Assembly (NCBI GenBank): GCA_017399185.1
Contig: JAFQEA010000021.1
Span: 1-50,266 of the forward strand
Direction: 5' to 3'
Length of the DNA stretch: 50,266 nt
From: Clostridia bacterium
Lineage (GTDB): Bacteria; Bacillota; Clostridia; Christensenellales; Borkfalkiaceae
Part shown: positions 18,706 to 26,476 of the stretch, piece after piece
Layout of the letters: each line of letters starts with the position of its first letter
Numbering within the stretch: the stretch's first letter is position 1
Notes under the pieces: model-generated
Databases searched by the model: none
What the model saw: the letters and a program-made list of their open reading frames with translations, nothing else
Told to the model about the DNA's origin: nothing
Translations under genes and position numbers: made by a program

Positions 18706-19662
18706 ATGATGGAAATTGAAATGCCCGTAATCGAAGTGCAGGAAAGTGAAGACAGAAGTTACGCTAAAGTCGTTGTCGGTCCTTTAGAAAAGGGCTTTGG
18801 TTTAACAGTCGGCAACTGCTTAAGAAGAACTTTATTATCATCACTCCCGGGCGCTGCTGCAAGGGGCATTAAGTTTGCACCTGAACTTGGCGTGAAGCAT
18901 GAATTTTCAACTATCGTTGGCGTAAAGGAAGACGTTCCTGAAATCATCCTTAACTTAAAGGAAATTGCTTTCAAGGTTATCTCAAGCGAACCGGATTACA
19001 AACAATCCGTTAAGCTTTGCAAAAACGGTCCTTGCGTTGTTACAGCTGAAGACATTGAGCTCCCCGCTGACATCAGAATCGCAAACCCTAACGCATATAT
19101 CTGCACTTTAGGTGAAGACGCTGTGCTCGATATGGATATTACTATCGGCAAAGGCAGAGGCTATAAAGGCGCAGAACACAATAAAACTGACGAAATTGGT
19201 TATATTCCAATCGACTCAAAGTTTGCACCCGTTAAAAAGGTTAGCTACAGCGTAGAAAACGCACGCGTTGGTCAAAGCACCGACTATGACAGACTTATTT
19301 TAGAAGTTTGGACAAACGGCGCGTTCTCTGCACAAGAAGTTATCTCACTTTCAGCAAAAATCGTTGAAGAACATATCCACATCTTTGTTGGCTTAAGCAG
19401 CGAAATCAGCAGCTTGGATTTCTTAAAGCACCAACCAAACGACCCATTACCAAAGATTTTGGAAATGAGCATCGAAGATATGGACTTATCAGTTCGTTCA
19501 TACAACTGCTTAAAACGTGCAGGTATTCACACCGTAGAAGATTTAACCAAGAAGACGGAAGACGATATGCTTAAAGTACGTAACCTTGGCAAGAAGTCAT
19601 TAGACGAAGTTATCTTAAAGCTTGCAAGTTACGGATTATCGCTTAAAGAACAGGAGGACTAA
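18706..19662 (+). CDS. rpoA: RNA polymerase subunit alpha
   Basis: 318 aa, typical. The N-terminal dimerisation domain has [20 protein letters not shown] and the insert domain. After a linker, the C-terminal DNA-binding domain (from about 250) has [20 protein letters not shown] and [17 protein letters not shown], the helix that contacts UP elements and activators. GGAGG precedes the ATG pair at 18706/18709. Confidence 0.98.
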   Translation: MMEIEMPVIEVQESEDRSYAKVVVGPLEKGFGLTVGNCLRRTLLSSLPGAAARGIKFAPELGVKHEFSTIVGVKEDVPEIILNLKEIAFKVISSEPDYKQSVKLCKNGPCVVTAEDIELPADIRIANPNAYICTLGEDAVLDMDITIGKGRGYKGAEHNKTDEIGYIPIDSKFAPVKKVSYSVENARVGQSTDYDRLILEVWTNGAFSAQEVISLSAKIVEEHIHIFVGLSSEISSLDFLKHQPNDPLPKILEMSIEDMDLSVRSYNCLKRAGIHTVEDLTKKTEDDMLKVRNLGKKSLDEVILKLASYGLSLKEQED

Positions 19663-19667
19663 TTAAA

Positions 19668-20174
19668 ATGCCCAGAAAATTAGGTATGACCGCTACACAA
19701 AGACAGTCAATGTTAAAAAACCAAGCGACCAAATTACTTTGGTACGGTAGAATCGAAACAACTGAAACTCGCGCTAAAGAGCTTCGTTCATACGTAGAAA
19801 AAGTTATTACTCTCGCTGTAAATTCTTATGAAGACACTATCGAACAAGTAGTAACAACTAAAGACGAAAAGGGTAAAGAAGTTTCTAAAACTATCATTAA
19901 AGACGGTGTTAAAAAGCTTAACGCAAGAAGAAGAATCATGTCCAAGCTCCACACCTTCCGGGTCACCAAAGAAGCTAAAGAATCCAAGGCCGCTTTCAGA
20001 GAAAGAACTAAAGGTATCAACCACCCGGTAATCGAAAAGTTATTTAACGAAATCGCACCAAAGTACGATGAACGTAGAGAACAACTCGGTCAAGGTGGCG
20101 GCTACACAAGAATCTATTCTCTTGGTGAACGTCGTGGCGACGCTGCTCAAATGGCTATTATCGAACTTATCTAA
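19668..20174 (+). CDS. rplQ: 50S ribosomal protein L17 with an internal insertion
   Basis: 168 aa, compared with about 115-125 in Bacillus or E. coli. The ends are canonical ([40 protein letters not shown]). The extra roughly 45 residues lie after [14 protein letters not shown], with a Lys/Glu/Thr-rich stretch [18 protein letters not shown]. The reading frame is open throughout, so this is an insertion in the loop near the tunnel exit and not a frameshift. It is the last gene of the supercluster, 5 nt after rpoA. Confidence 0.96.
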   Translation: MPRKLGMTATQRQSMLKNQATKLLWYGRIETTETRAKELRSYVEKVITLAVNSYEDTIEQVVTTKDEKGKEVSKTIIKDGVKKLNARRRIMSKLHTFRVTKEAKESKAAFRERTKGINHPVIEKLFNEIAPKYDERREQLGQGGGYTRIYSLGERRGDAAQMAIIELI

Positions 20175-20212
20175 TAGTTGATATACACACTTGCAAACGC
20201 AAGTTTAACTTA

Positions 20213-20251
20213 AAAAGAAGGCTTTTACAGCACTTGTAAAAGCCTTCTTTT
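20213..20251 (+). terminator. Strong intrinsic terminator ending the supercluster
   Basis: A 17-bp perfect stem (20213-20229 with 20235-20251; core GAAGGCTTTTACA), 5-nt loop and flanking A/T runs. A smaller CTTGC/GCAAG hairpin precedes it at 20190-20203. Confidence 0.92.
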
Positions 20252-20689
20252 GCATGTGTTGATTATGTAGTTTTATAGGATTGCTTGGGCAAGACGTTGT
20301 CATCCTGAGGCTCGCGCGTGGCGCGATGCCGTCAGGATCCCCTTGAGTTTCAAGATAACTTAAAGAGAGTGGCGTCAGGATCCCCAAATCTATCCTGTTA
20401 AACTATACAAGGCTTGCCCGCAAGCATTTTTACTCGCTATTGCATCTTACGGATTCCAACGCTCACTTAAGGCAAGACGTTGTTTCAAACGCGGTGCGTT
20501 TTTTAATGAAGAATTAAGTTATCAGCAGAGTTTAGGGGGTCCTGACGCCCTGCGTTGCAGGGCTCAGGATGACAACGTCTTGGTATATACTAACAACGTT
20601 TTTAACAACGTCTCGCCCTAAGTTTGAAGAAAAAAAGTGGTGTTAATCGACCTATAGCCCCACTTTTTTATGTTTTTATTATTTATTTG
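20252..20689. repeat. Repeat-filled spacer between rplQ and the GNAT gene
   Basis: No gene is seen. It holds an inverted copy of the TCCTGA/TCAGGA hairpin element (20303-20337), a half copy (about 20368-20395), the left arm of a 75-bp inverted repeat (20408-20482), an AAACGC-type hairpin, a direct copy of the TCCTGA element (20540-20569) and a CTATAG-loop element (20643-20670). A short minus-strand ORF here (20205-20387) is repeat-derived. Confidence 0.75.
20408..20482 (-). repeat. Left arm of 75-bp inverted repeat around the GNAT gene
   Basis: Its reverse complement matches 21371-21445 over 75 nt with 4 mismatches and no gaps. It includes the motifs AGTGAGCGTTGGAATCCG and AAATGCTTGCGGGCAAGC. 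Confidence 0.9.
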
Positions 20690-20718
20690 TTGTGATAAAG
20701 TATAGTTTGTGCTATAAT
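20690..20718 (+). promoter_or_regulatory. Promoter of the GNAT gene
   Basis: TTGTGA (20690-20695), 17-nt spacer, perfect TATAAT (20713-20718), 17 nt before the ATG; AAGGTGAT is the ribosome binding site. Confidence 0.7.
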
Positions 20719-20735
20719 AAATACAAGGTGATATT

Positions 20736-21275
20736 ATGATACTTGAAAACGCAACCAGGAAAGATTACAGGCAAATTAAAAGGCTGTTTATATCAGCATT
20801 CCCTAAAGAAGAACGTCCACCGTTTTACGCGCTTAAGCGCAAATTAAAAACAGGTGAAGCAAAAATGTACGTTGCAAAGGATAACGGCAACTTTATTGGC
20901 TTTATCCATTTAGTGTGCTTTAAAGACTTAATTTATTTATTCTTTTTTGCCATAAAAGACGAGTTCCGCGGCAAGGGCTACGGCAGTAAGGTTTTACAAA
21001 CCCTTATAGCCCAAAACCCCGATAAGCGCATCTTTTTGGCGCGTGAGCCGCTTGACGATACCGCAGATAATAACGCGCAACGCATCAGTCGCCGCCAATT
21101 TTATATGCGTAATGGGTTTACCGATTTACCTTTAAAGATTGTTGAAGGCGGTTACGTTTTTGACTCTATGGGCGTAAACTGCAAAATATCCGCAAAAGAT
21201 TATAATGACGTAACACTTAACTGGGCAGGCAAAAGACTGCACCGCTTGGTTAACTTCCACGCAATAGAACAATAA
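20736..21275 (+). CDS. GNAT-family N-acetyltransferase
   Basis: 179 aa. The acetyl-CoA binding motif A is EFRGKGYGSKVLQTLIAQ at about residues 84-101 (R/Q-x-x-G-x-G/A type), preceded by beta-4 LIYLFFFAI. The motif B region has RRQFYMRNGF. The substrate is unknown; the N-terminal pattern ATRKDYRQIKRLFISAFPKEERPP resembles small-molecule acetyltransferases. It is a single-gene unit with its own promoter and terminator, lying between 75-bp inverted repeats. Confidence 0.87.
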   Translation: MILENATRKDYRQIKRLFISAFPKEERPPFYALKRKLKTGEAKMYVAKDNGNFIGFIHLVCFKDLIYLFFFAIKDEFRGKGYGSKVLQTLIAQNPDKRIFLAREPLDDTADNNAQRISRRQFYMRNGFTDLPLKIVEGGYVFDSMGVNCKISAKDYNDVTLNWAGKRLHRLVNFHAIEQ

Positions 21276-21283
21276 TCTCACAG

Positions 21284-21310
21284 AAAAAAGCCGACCCCGT
21301 CGGCTTTTTT
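21284..21310 (+). terminator. Intrinsic terminator after the GNAT gene
   Basis: A 12-bp stem AAAAAAGCCGAC/GTCGGCTTTTTT with a 3-nt loop, starting 9 nt after the stop codon. Confidence 0.9.
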
Positions 21311-21557
21311 AGTAGACTATTAGTAAACTTTAGGGGATCCCGACGCCCTGCTACGCAGGGCTCAGGATGACAACGTCTCACCCTAAGTGAGCGTTGGAAT
21401 CCGTAAGATGCAATAACGAGTAAAAATGCTTGCGGGCAAGCCTTGCTTGCACGGATTTGCATTTTTATGAAGTTATTATTTAAACGCAACGCGTTTAAAA
21501 CAACGTTTTTGAATAAAGTAACAATAATTCTTAATTCTTCACTCTTAATTCTTCATT
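21311..21557. repeat. Repeat-filled spacer between GNAT and XRE genes
   Basis: No gene. A TCCTGA-type element (21338-21367, with one substitution in its left arm), the 75-bp repeat arm and its continuation with a GCTTGCGGGCAAGC palindrome and an AAACGCAACGCGTTT hairpin (about 21480-21497), then a heptamer tract that begins the 60-bp direct repeat at 21526. Confidence 0.75.
21371..21445 (+). repeat. Right arm of 75-bp inverted repeat around the GNAT gene
   Basis: Matches the reverse complement of 20408-20482 (71/75). The element continues to about 21510 in a form that is about 90% identical to 43841-43950, so it belongs to a wider interspersed family. Confidence 0.9.
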
Positions 21558-21585
21558 AAAAAAGCAGGGAAGCCCCTGCTTTTTT
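21526..21585. repeat. Left copy of perfect 60-bp direct repeat
   Basis: Identical base for base to 22558-22617. It consists of heptamer units plus the GCAGGG/CCCTGC hairpin and its T-run. The two copies bracket the XRE/lipoprotein module. Confidence 0.95.
21558..21585 (-). terminator. Bidirectional hairpin, terminator of the XRE gene
   Basis: AAAAAAGCAGGG (21558-21569) pairs with CCCTGCTTTTTT-type sequence to 21585. Its 3' boundary on the minus strand lies directly after the XRE stop codon. Confidence 0.8.
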
Positions 21586-21784
21586 ATGTTAATATATCGT
21601 CAAACGTTTCATCAAAAATTTCACAAAGCTTTGATAATAAATCAAAGCTCGGTTCACAAATGCCATTTTCCCAGGCGCTGATTGTTCTTTGGTCGACCGC
21701 AATCATCTCTGCAAGCTGTTTTTGTGTTAAGTTTTTACCCTTACGTAAGCTTTTAAGGTTTTCGGGGAAATTGATTTTTTTCAT
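21584..21784 (-). CDS. XRE-family helix-turn-helix transcriptional regulator
   Basis: 66 aa, a bare HTH_3 domain. Residues 9-62 give the five-helix fold: LKSLRKGKNLTQKQLAEMI, then DQRTISAWENG as recognition helix, then PSFDLLSKLCEIFD. No ligand or protease domain is present. Divergent from the lipoprotein gene at 21886, with two identical-core operators in the 100-bp gap, which makes autoregulation and control of the neighbour likely. AAGGAAG lies 6-7 nt before the ATG. Confidence 0.9.
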   Translation of the reverse strand: MKKINFPENLKSLRKGKNLTQKQLAEMIAVDQRTISAWENGICEPSFDLLSKLCEIFDETFDDILT

Positions 21785-21806
21785 ACTAATCTTCCTTATA
21801 TAACTA

Positions 21807-21856
21807 TTTTACCAATAATCTTGGTAAAATACTTGACATACCAAAATAATTGGTAT
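21807..21856. promoter_or_regulatory. Two matched operators in the divergent XRE/lipoprotein promoter
   Basis: O1 (21807-21829) is TTTTACCAA-n5-TTGGTAAAA, a perfect inverted repeat with 9-bp arms. O2 (21838-21856) is ATACCAA-n5-TTGGTAT, perfect with 7-bp arms. Both share the core TACCAA-n5-TTGGTA. Centres are 29 bp apart. O2 fills the spacer of the lipoprotein promoter; O1 lies at the promoter side of the XRE gene. This is the layout expected for binding sites of the adjacent HTH dimer. Confidence 0.85.
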
Positions 21857-21861
21857 AAAAT
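21833..21861 (+). promoter_or_regulatory. Promoter of the lipoprotein gene
   Basis: TTGACA (21833-21838), a 17-nt spacer occupied by operator O2, TAAAAT (21856-21861). TGGAGGA precedes the ATG. Confidence 0.8.
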
Positions 21862-21885
21862 CAAGTAAACGATGGAGGAATAATT

Positions 21886-22392
21886 ATGAAAAAAGTAATT
21901 AAAGTTTTAGCGTTAATACTTGCAATGTCTTGTTTTATGTTTGTTTTTGCATGTAATAAAACAGAAAAACCGCTTTTAGACCTTCCCAATGCGAGAGATA
22001 ATTTGAAGGATAGAGAGTACGACGTTGAATATATAAGGAACTCCGCTGAAATGTATGGAGCGGTTATTGTCTATTTAGAGGCTTATCATTATGATAATGA
22101 TGAATATATCGAAATAATGGGATTTGATAATAAAAAATTAGCAAAAGCCACATATAAAATGATAAAAGCCGAACAAGAAGCCGAAATAAACAATATGAAA
22201 GAAAAAATCAACTGGCTTGAACAATTACTCAAAATTTATAGTGATGAAATGGAAAGTTCTGAAATTGATGAAATAGAAGATAAAATAAAAGAAATAAGAA
22301 AAGAAATAAAAGAAGTAGAAATAAATATAGTAGGCATTGATGGTTATTATGTTTGGGTGGGTACTATAGGTGCAATTGAAGACACACATTAA
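21886..22392 (+). CDS. Small lipoprotein with coiled-coil segment, unknown function
   Basis: 168 aa, family not recognised. The signal peptide ends in a lipobox FVFAC (Cys23). The mature part starts with a short folded region (YDVEYIRNSAEMYGAVIVYL), then a long Glu/Lys-rich helix (about residues 90-148; NNMKEKINWLEQLLKIYSDE is typical) that should form a coiled coil, and a short hydrophobic C-terminal beta part (GYYVWVGTIGAIED). It is transcribed divergently from the XRE gene under a TACCAA operator and ends at its own terminator. Confidence 0.8.
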   Translation: MKKVIKVLALILAMSCFMFVFACNKTEKPLLDLPNARDNLKDREYDVEYIRNSAEMYGAVIVYLEAYHYDNDEYIEIMGFDNKKLAKATYKMIKAEQEAEINNMKEKINWLEQLLKIYSDEMESSEIDEIEDKIKEIRKEIKEVEINIVGIDGYYVWVGTIGAIEDTH

Positions 22393-22405
22393 TATAAACA
22401 ACGTT

Positions 22406-22434
22406 AAAAGCGGTGGCAATACGCCACCGCTTTT
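22406..22434 (+). terminator. Intrinsic terminator after the lipoprotein gene
   Basis: 12-bp perfect stem AAAAGCGGTGGC/GCCACCGCTTTT, loop of 5 nt. Confidence 0.9.
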
Positions 22435-22557
22435 AAATATTGCCCATATAAATTATTAGAATAAAAGCCGACCCCCCGTCGGATTTTTTTGGTAGGTTAA
22501 CAACATTTCATTTTTCAAATTTAATTAAGACTTTTTGCAAAGCAAAAAGTTTACCAC

Positions 22558-22617
22558 AATTCTTAATTCTTCACTCTTAATTCTTCATTAAAAAAGCAGG
22601 GAAGCCCCTGCTTTTTT
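22558..22617. repeat. Right copy of perfect 60-bp direct repeat
   Basis: Identical to 21526-21585; the copies are 1032 bp apart. It also holds the bidirectional hairpin AAAAAAGCAGGG/CCCTGCTTTTTT (22590-22617) near the nagA 3' end. Confidence 0.95.
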
Positions 22618-22689
22618 GTTGCTTTAAAATAATTAGAACTATGTAAAAAACCTTGATAACCGACCTATAGGCCGACTTTTGGCGGTTTT

Positions 22690-23835
22690 TTAGGAGCGTT
22701 TATAGATAATTTTGCCGTCTAAAATGGTATATAAAACGGCAAGATTTTTATCAACAACCGCAAAAGATGCCGCCTTGCCAAGCTTAATTGAGCCTATCTC
22801 TTTTTCAAGCCCCAAGCTTGTTGCCGCGTTTTTGGTTGCAAAGTCAACCGCGTCTTCAAGACGTATACCAAGACTGACAATATTCCTAACAGCATCGTTC
22901 ATCTTTAATACGCTGCCGGCAAGCGTGCCGTCTTCAAGACGGGCTTCGCCGTTTTTGACAATAACCTTTTGTCCGCCAAGCTCCGATACCCCGTCGGGTA
23001 GGTGCTTTGCGCGCATACTGTCGGTTATAAGCACTACTTTATCGTGCGGCTTGTTTTTGATTAAAAGCTTTATAGCCGGCGGTGATACGTGGATTAAATC
23101 GGCAATAAGCTCGGTGTAAAGCTCGTCTAAATAAAGCGCTGCGCCGACCGTGCCTATATCGCGGTGATGCAGGGGTGATTGGGCGTTATATGTGTGTGTA
23201 ACCGACCTTGCGCCCTGCTTGACGGCGCTTATCAGGTCACAAAATTTAGCAGACGTATGCCCGATTGAAGCAACAATACCTAAATCGTTAAGGTGCTGTA
23301 TCAAATCCAACGCGCCGTCTTCTTCGGGTGCAACGGTCACAATTTTGATGTTGTTACCGCTTGCCTTATTAAATAGGTCAAAAAGCTCAACGTTTGGGGC
23401 TGTTACAAACTCTTCAGGCTGTGCGCCGCAATGTTTTTTTGAGATAAAAGGCCCTTCCAAATGCACGCCAAGTACCCTTGCGCCATTGTCAAAATGTCCG
23501 CCTATAAGCCGATTAACGGCGTAAAGTGAACTTAAAATAGCGTCTTTTGACTGCGTCATTGTGGTTGGCAAAAAGTACGCTGTGCCTTCGCTTGCGATTT
23601 TTGATGCCATATTCTTAAGAGCGGTGGTGCTTGCATCCATGGTGTCAAAGCCGCCCGCACCGTGGGTGTGCCTGTCAATAAAGGCAGGTAAAACTATAGC
23701 GCCGTCGGGCAGGGGGATAGGTTGGTCGATTACGCCATTACCTAAACTTGTTATTACACCGTTCTCAAAGCCAAGGCTACACTTGACAATGCCTTGGCCT
23801 TCAATATAGCAGGGAACGCTTACAAAACCTGACAT
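22690..23835 (-). CDS. nagA: N-acetylglucosamine-6-phosphate deacetylase
   Basis: 381 aa, typical. Amidohydrolase fold: FIDRHTHG (about 52-59; metal site), HLEGPF (Glu ligand), SIGHTSA (His ligand), VTHTYNAQSPLHHRD (usual HLFNAM variant), LIADLIHV (usually ADGxHV, so Gly is replaced by Leu) and the catalytic Asp in LITDSMRA. It removes acetate from GlcNAc-6-P in amino sugar catabolism or cell-wall recycling. No nagB or transporter is adjacent. Residues AVNRLIGGH (near 105-113) are encoded by a copy of the interspersed CTATAA-loop repeat. GGAG lies about 9 nt before the ATG. Confidence 0.93.
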   Translation of the reverse strand: MSGFVSVPCYIEGQGIVKCSLGFENGVITSLGNGVIDQPIPLPDGAIVLPAFIDRHTHGAGGFDTMDASTTALKNMASKIASEGTAYFLPTTMTQSKDAILSSLYAVNRLIGGHFDNGARVLGVHLEGPFISKKHCGAQPEEFVTAPNVELFDLFNKASGNNIKIVTVAPEEDGALDLIQHLNDLGIVASIGHTSAKFCDLISAVKQGARSVTHTYNAQSPLHHRDIGTVGAALYLDELYTELIADLIHVSPPAIKLLIKNKPHDKVVLITDSMRAKHLPDGVSELGGQKVIVKNGEARLEDGTLAGSVLKMNDAVRNIVSLGIRLEDAVDFATKNAATSLGLEKEIGSIKLGKAASFAVVDKNLAVLYTILDGKIIYKRS

Positions 23836-23859
23836 TAAAAAAATCTCCGTATATTAAAA

Positions 23860-23881
23860 CCTTGCCCACGAAGGGGCAAGG
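23860..23881 (-). terminator. Hairpin between tmcAL and nagA
   Basis: CCTTGCCC/GGGCAAGG, 8-bp stem with 6-nt loop, followed on the minus strand by TTTTAATA. It may be a partial terminator, since nagA has no obvious promoter of its own in the short gap. Confidence 0.55.
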
Positions 23882-23896
23882 CTATAAGCGATAAGG

Positions 23897-25081
23897 TTAT
23901 CTTTTGACTATAATCATTTTAGTATTCTTTTGTAAGGTATTTCTTGCAAGCCCGCTTATCTGCTGGGCGAATAAATCCTTTTCATAGCACGCCTTGGCAA
24001 CGCCCGTTAATAGATTTACGTCAGACTGGCGTGTGATTATGCGGTGTCTGCCGCCCTGCAGGTTAGATAAAAGCTTAAGCTTATCCTGCGATACGGCAAG
24101 CACCTTAAGATACAGGCTTGACTTCAAACATTTTTCGGTAAATTCCTTGGTTATGCCCAAAAGGTTGGCACAAACAATGCGGCTTAATCTTGTGCGGGTG
24201 TAACGCCTGGTTTCAAGCGCGTCTATAAAACCTTTTAAGGTGGTTGAATCCAAGGCCTTTTCCTTTATGCGGTTTTCTAAACCCTCGGTGCAGTCAACGA
24301 TTGCTTTAAGGTCACGCTTGCTTGCTTCAAGCACCTTATAAAGGCTAATCTTATCAATATTCGGTAAGTTTTTTGGCAAATCACTGAAAACAAAGTCGGG
24401 CACAAACCTTGCAGCCTTATTTAGCTTGCCGTCAGCAATCGCCGCGCGTATCGCCGTTGCCGAGCAAACGTTGCCGTCCATTGTTAGTCCGTTGTAATCG
24501 GTGTTGCGGTATATCGGGTGAATTTTGGTTTTGGAATTTTTAGAAAGTAACGCCTTGGTGTATTCAACCCCAAGCACGTTATTGGGCGCAGACAAAAGCT
24601 CGGCTTCCTTCTCGCCCACGCATTTTTCAAGTGCAATCGCCCGTGCGGCGGCAAAAGGCTCACCACGTGAAAGTGCTTCTTTAAGCGCGGTTTTAAAGTC
24701 GGCGGTTTCTTCAAGCAAGATTGAAGCAACCTTCAAAAAGTCGGCCTCCGTGCCCGTTTCCGCACCAAAACACAAGGTTTTTTGCGCGGGCAGGCTGTCT
24801 AAAAGAGAGATTGCACCCTTGGCAAAAATTTCGGCAGGCGCAATAGCAAAAACGGTTGGAAGCTCAAACACGATATCCGCCCCAGCCTTTATTGCGTGGA
24901 CGGCGCGCGTGTACTTATCAAGGATAGCAGGCTCGCCGCGCTGACAAAAATCGCCGCTTAAAATAAGGGCGTTTATATCCCCGCCGAGCGCGCGCATCGC
25001 GTCAAGGTGTATCTGGTGGCCGTTGTGGAACGGATTGTATTCCGCCACCGCCATTGTCATTTTCAGCCGTTTGTTTGCCAT
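23897..25081 (-). CDS. tmcAL: tRNA(Met) cytidine acetate ligase (TmcAL, YlbM family)
   Basis: 394 aa from ATG 25081. The nucleotidyltransferase-like N-terminus has VAEYNPFHNGHQIHL with the HNGH signature, then LILSGDFCQRGEPAILDKYT, and NNVLGVEYTKALL further on, all hallmarks of the YlbM/TmcAL family. In Bacillus the enzyme uses acetate and ATP to acetylate C34 of elongator tRNA-Met (ac4C). The start is uncertain: no good ribosome binding site precedes any candidate (TTG 25099, ATG 25081, ATG 25060, ATG 25054); the family usually starts a few residues before EYNPFHNG. It is divergent from pta-ackA, whose pathway makes and consumes acetate. Confidence 0.9.
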   Translation of the reverse strand: MANKRLKMTMAVAEYNPFHNGHQIHLDAMRALGGDINALILSGDFCQRGEPAILDKYTRAVHAIKAGADIVFELPTVFAIAPAEIFAKGAISLLDSLPAQKTLCFGAETGTEADFLKVASILLEETADFKTALKEALSRGEPFAAARAIALEKCVGEKEAELLSAPNNVLGVEYTKALLSKNSKTKIHPIYRNTDYNGLTMDGNVCSATAIRAAIADGKLNKAARFVPDFVFSDLPKNLPNIDKISLYKVLEASKRDLKAIVDCTEGLENRIKEKALDSTTLKGFIDALETRRYTRTRLSRIVCANLLGITKEFTEKCLKSSLYLKVLAVSQDKLKLLSNLQGGRHRIITRQSDVNLLTGVAKACYEKDLFAQQISGLARNTLQKNTKMIIVKR

Positions 25082-25118
25082 AAGACCAATAAAACCCAAA
25101 TAATTTTGTGGTTTTTCC

Positions 25119-25147
25119 TTTACTTTATCAAGTTATTATTGTATAAT
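25119..25147 (+). promoter_or_regulatory. Promoter for pta-ackA
   Basis: TTTACT (25119-25124), 17-nt spacer, perfect TATAAT (25142-25147). It predicts a leader of about 190 nt before pta, in which I see no recognised riboswitch. Confidence 0.6.
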
Positions 25148-25344
25148 AATATTTGCGGCCGGATAAACAGTCTTACTGTTTAGTGTACGCAAGGCCCAAT
25201 GCTTTTGGTTACAAAAAGCGTTAAAGTGGTAAAAATGCCACTAAACCAACAAGCAAAACGGCTTAAGCGTTACAGGTTACCGCTATTATAGTTTAACCCA
25301 AAACCGCAAAAAGTTCAAGGATTTTAATCTGTAAGGAGAAGATT

Positions 25345-26370
25345 ATGACAAAAGTTGTACAAAACATCATTGAAAGAGCTGCAAAATTAAACAAAAACAT
25401 CGTTTTACCAGAAGCTGAAGACAGCCGCGTTGTTATCGCCGCTTGTGAAGTTGCACGCCAAGGCTTTGCAAGAATTACCCTTTTAGGTAACGAAGAACAA
25501 ATCAAAGCACAAAACCCGGACTGCAATTTAAATGGTGTTGTTATTATCAATCCGGAAACGTACGAAAATACAAACCTTTACGCTCAAATGTTATTTGACG
25601 CACGTCAAGGCAAAATCAACAAAAAGACAGGTCAGCCTGAATTTGCTACCGTTGAAGCTGCTAAAGCAAACATTTTGGGCGACTATACAATGTACGGCGC
25701 GTTAATGCTTAAAGCAGGCCACGTTGACGGTATGGTATCGGGCGCTTGCCACTCAACGGCAAACACCTTAAGACCGGGCTTACAAGTAATCAAAACGGGC
25801 GCAGGCGAAAAAATCGTTTCAGCTTGCTTTTTAATGGTTGCACCTGAACAAGGCAATCAATACTGCGAAGACGGCTGCTACATTTACGCTGACTGCGCGC
25901 TCAACCAAAACCCAACGGCAGAAGAGCTTGCTTATATCGCTTTATCTTCTGCAAGATCAGCCCAATCAATCACGTGCATTACACCAAGGATTGCTTTCAT
26001 TTCCCACTCATCAAAGGGCTCGGCTAAACACAACGACGTAACAAAGGTTACCGAAGCATTTAATATCTTCAAGCAAATCGCACCTGAATACAACGCTGAC
26101 GGTGAGCTTCAATTTGACGCTGCAATCGTTCCGTCGGTTGCTAAATCAAAAGCACCAAACTCAACCGTTGCAGGCCACGCGAACGTTTTAATCTTCCCTG
26201 ACCTTGACGCAGGTAATACAAACTATAAAAACACGGAACGTTTAGGCGGCTTCCAGGCGGTTGGTCCAATCTGCCAGGGCTTTGCAAAGCCAATCAACGA
26301 CTTGTCACGCGGCTGCTCATCAGAAGATATCGTTGCAACCGTTGCAATCACAGCACTCCAAGCACAATAA
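25345..26370 (+). CDS. pta: Phosphate acetyltransferase
   Basis: 341 aa, the short PTA_PTB-only form. NIVLPEAEDSRVVIAA near the N-terminus, DGMVSGACHSTANTLRPGLQ, ADCALNQNPTAEELAYIA, and the C-terminal NVLIFPDLDAGNTNYKN are family signatures. It converts acetyl-CoA and phosphate into acetyl phosphate and CoA. ackA follows 106 nt later, so the pair makes the ATP-yielding acetate pathway of fermentative Clostridia. GGAGAAG precedes the ATG. Confidence 0.96.
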   Translation: MTKVVQNIIERAAKLNKNIVLPEAEDSRVVIAACEVARQGFARITLLGNEEQIKAQNPDCNLNGVVIINPETYENTNLYAQMLFDARQGKINKKTGQPEFATVEAAKANILGDYTMYGALMLKAGHVDGMVSGACHSTANTLRPGLQVIKTGAGEKIVSACFLMVAPEQGNQYCEDGCYIYADCALNQNPTAEELAYIALSSARSAQSITCITPRIAFISHSSKGSAKHNDVTKVTEAFNIFKQIAPEYNADGELQFDAAIVPSVAKSKAPNSTVAGHANVLIFPDLDAGNTNYKNTERLGGFQAVGPICQGFAKPINDLSRGCSSEDIVATVAITALQAQ

Positions 26371-26408
26371 CAAAAGTCGGCCTATAAGCCGATTAACGGC
26401 GGTTTTTA
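26371..26408 (+). repeat. CTATAA-loop hairpin element between pta and ackA
   Basis: Directly after the pta stop: AAAAGTCGGCCTATAAGCCG (26373-26392) and its ATTAACGGCGG extension. It shares 21 identical consecutive bases (26381-26401) with 23501-23521 inside nagA. A small CCCC/GGGG hairpin follows at about 26430. Confidence 0.8.
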
Positions 26409-26476
26409 ATAAAAACCCGCGCAATATATCCCCAGATAAGGGGACTAAAAACGAATAATATCTTACGGAGATTAAT

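Noticed and set aside
20205-20387. 60-aa minus-strand frame
   Set aside because: It is made of the supercluster terminator and a repeat element.
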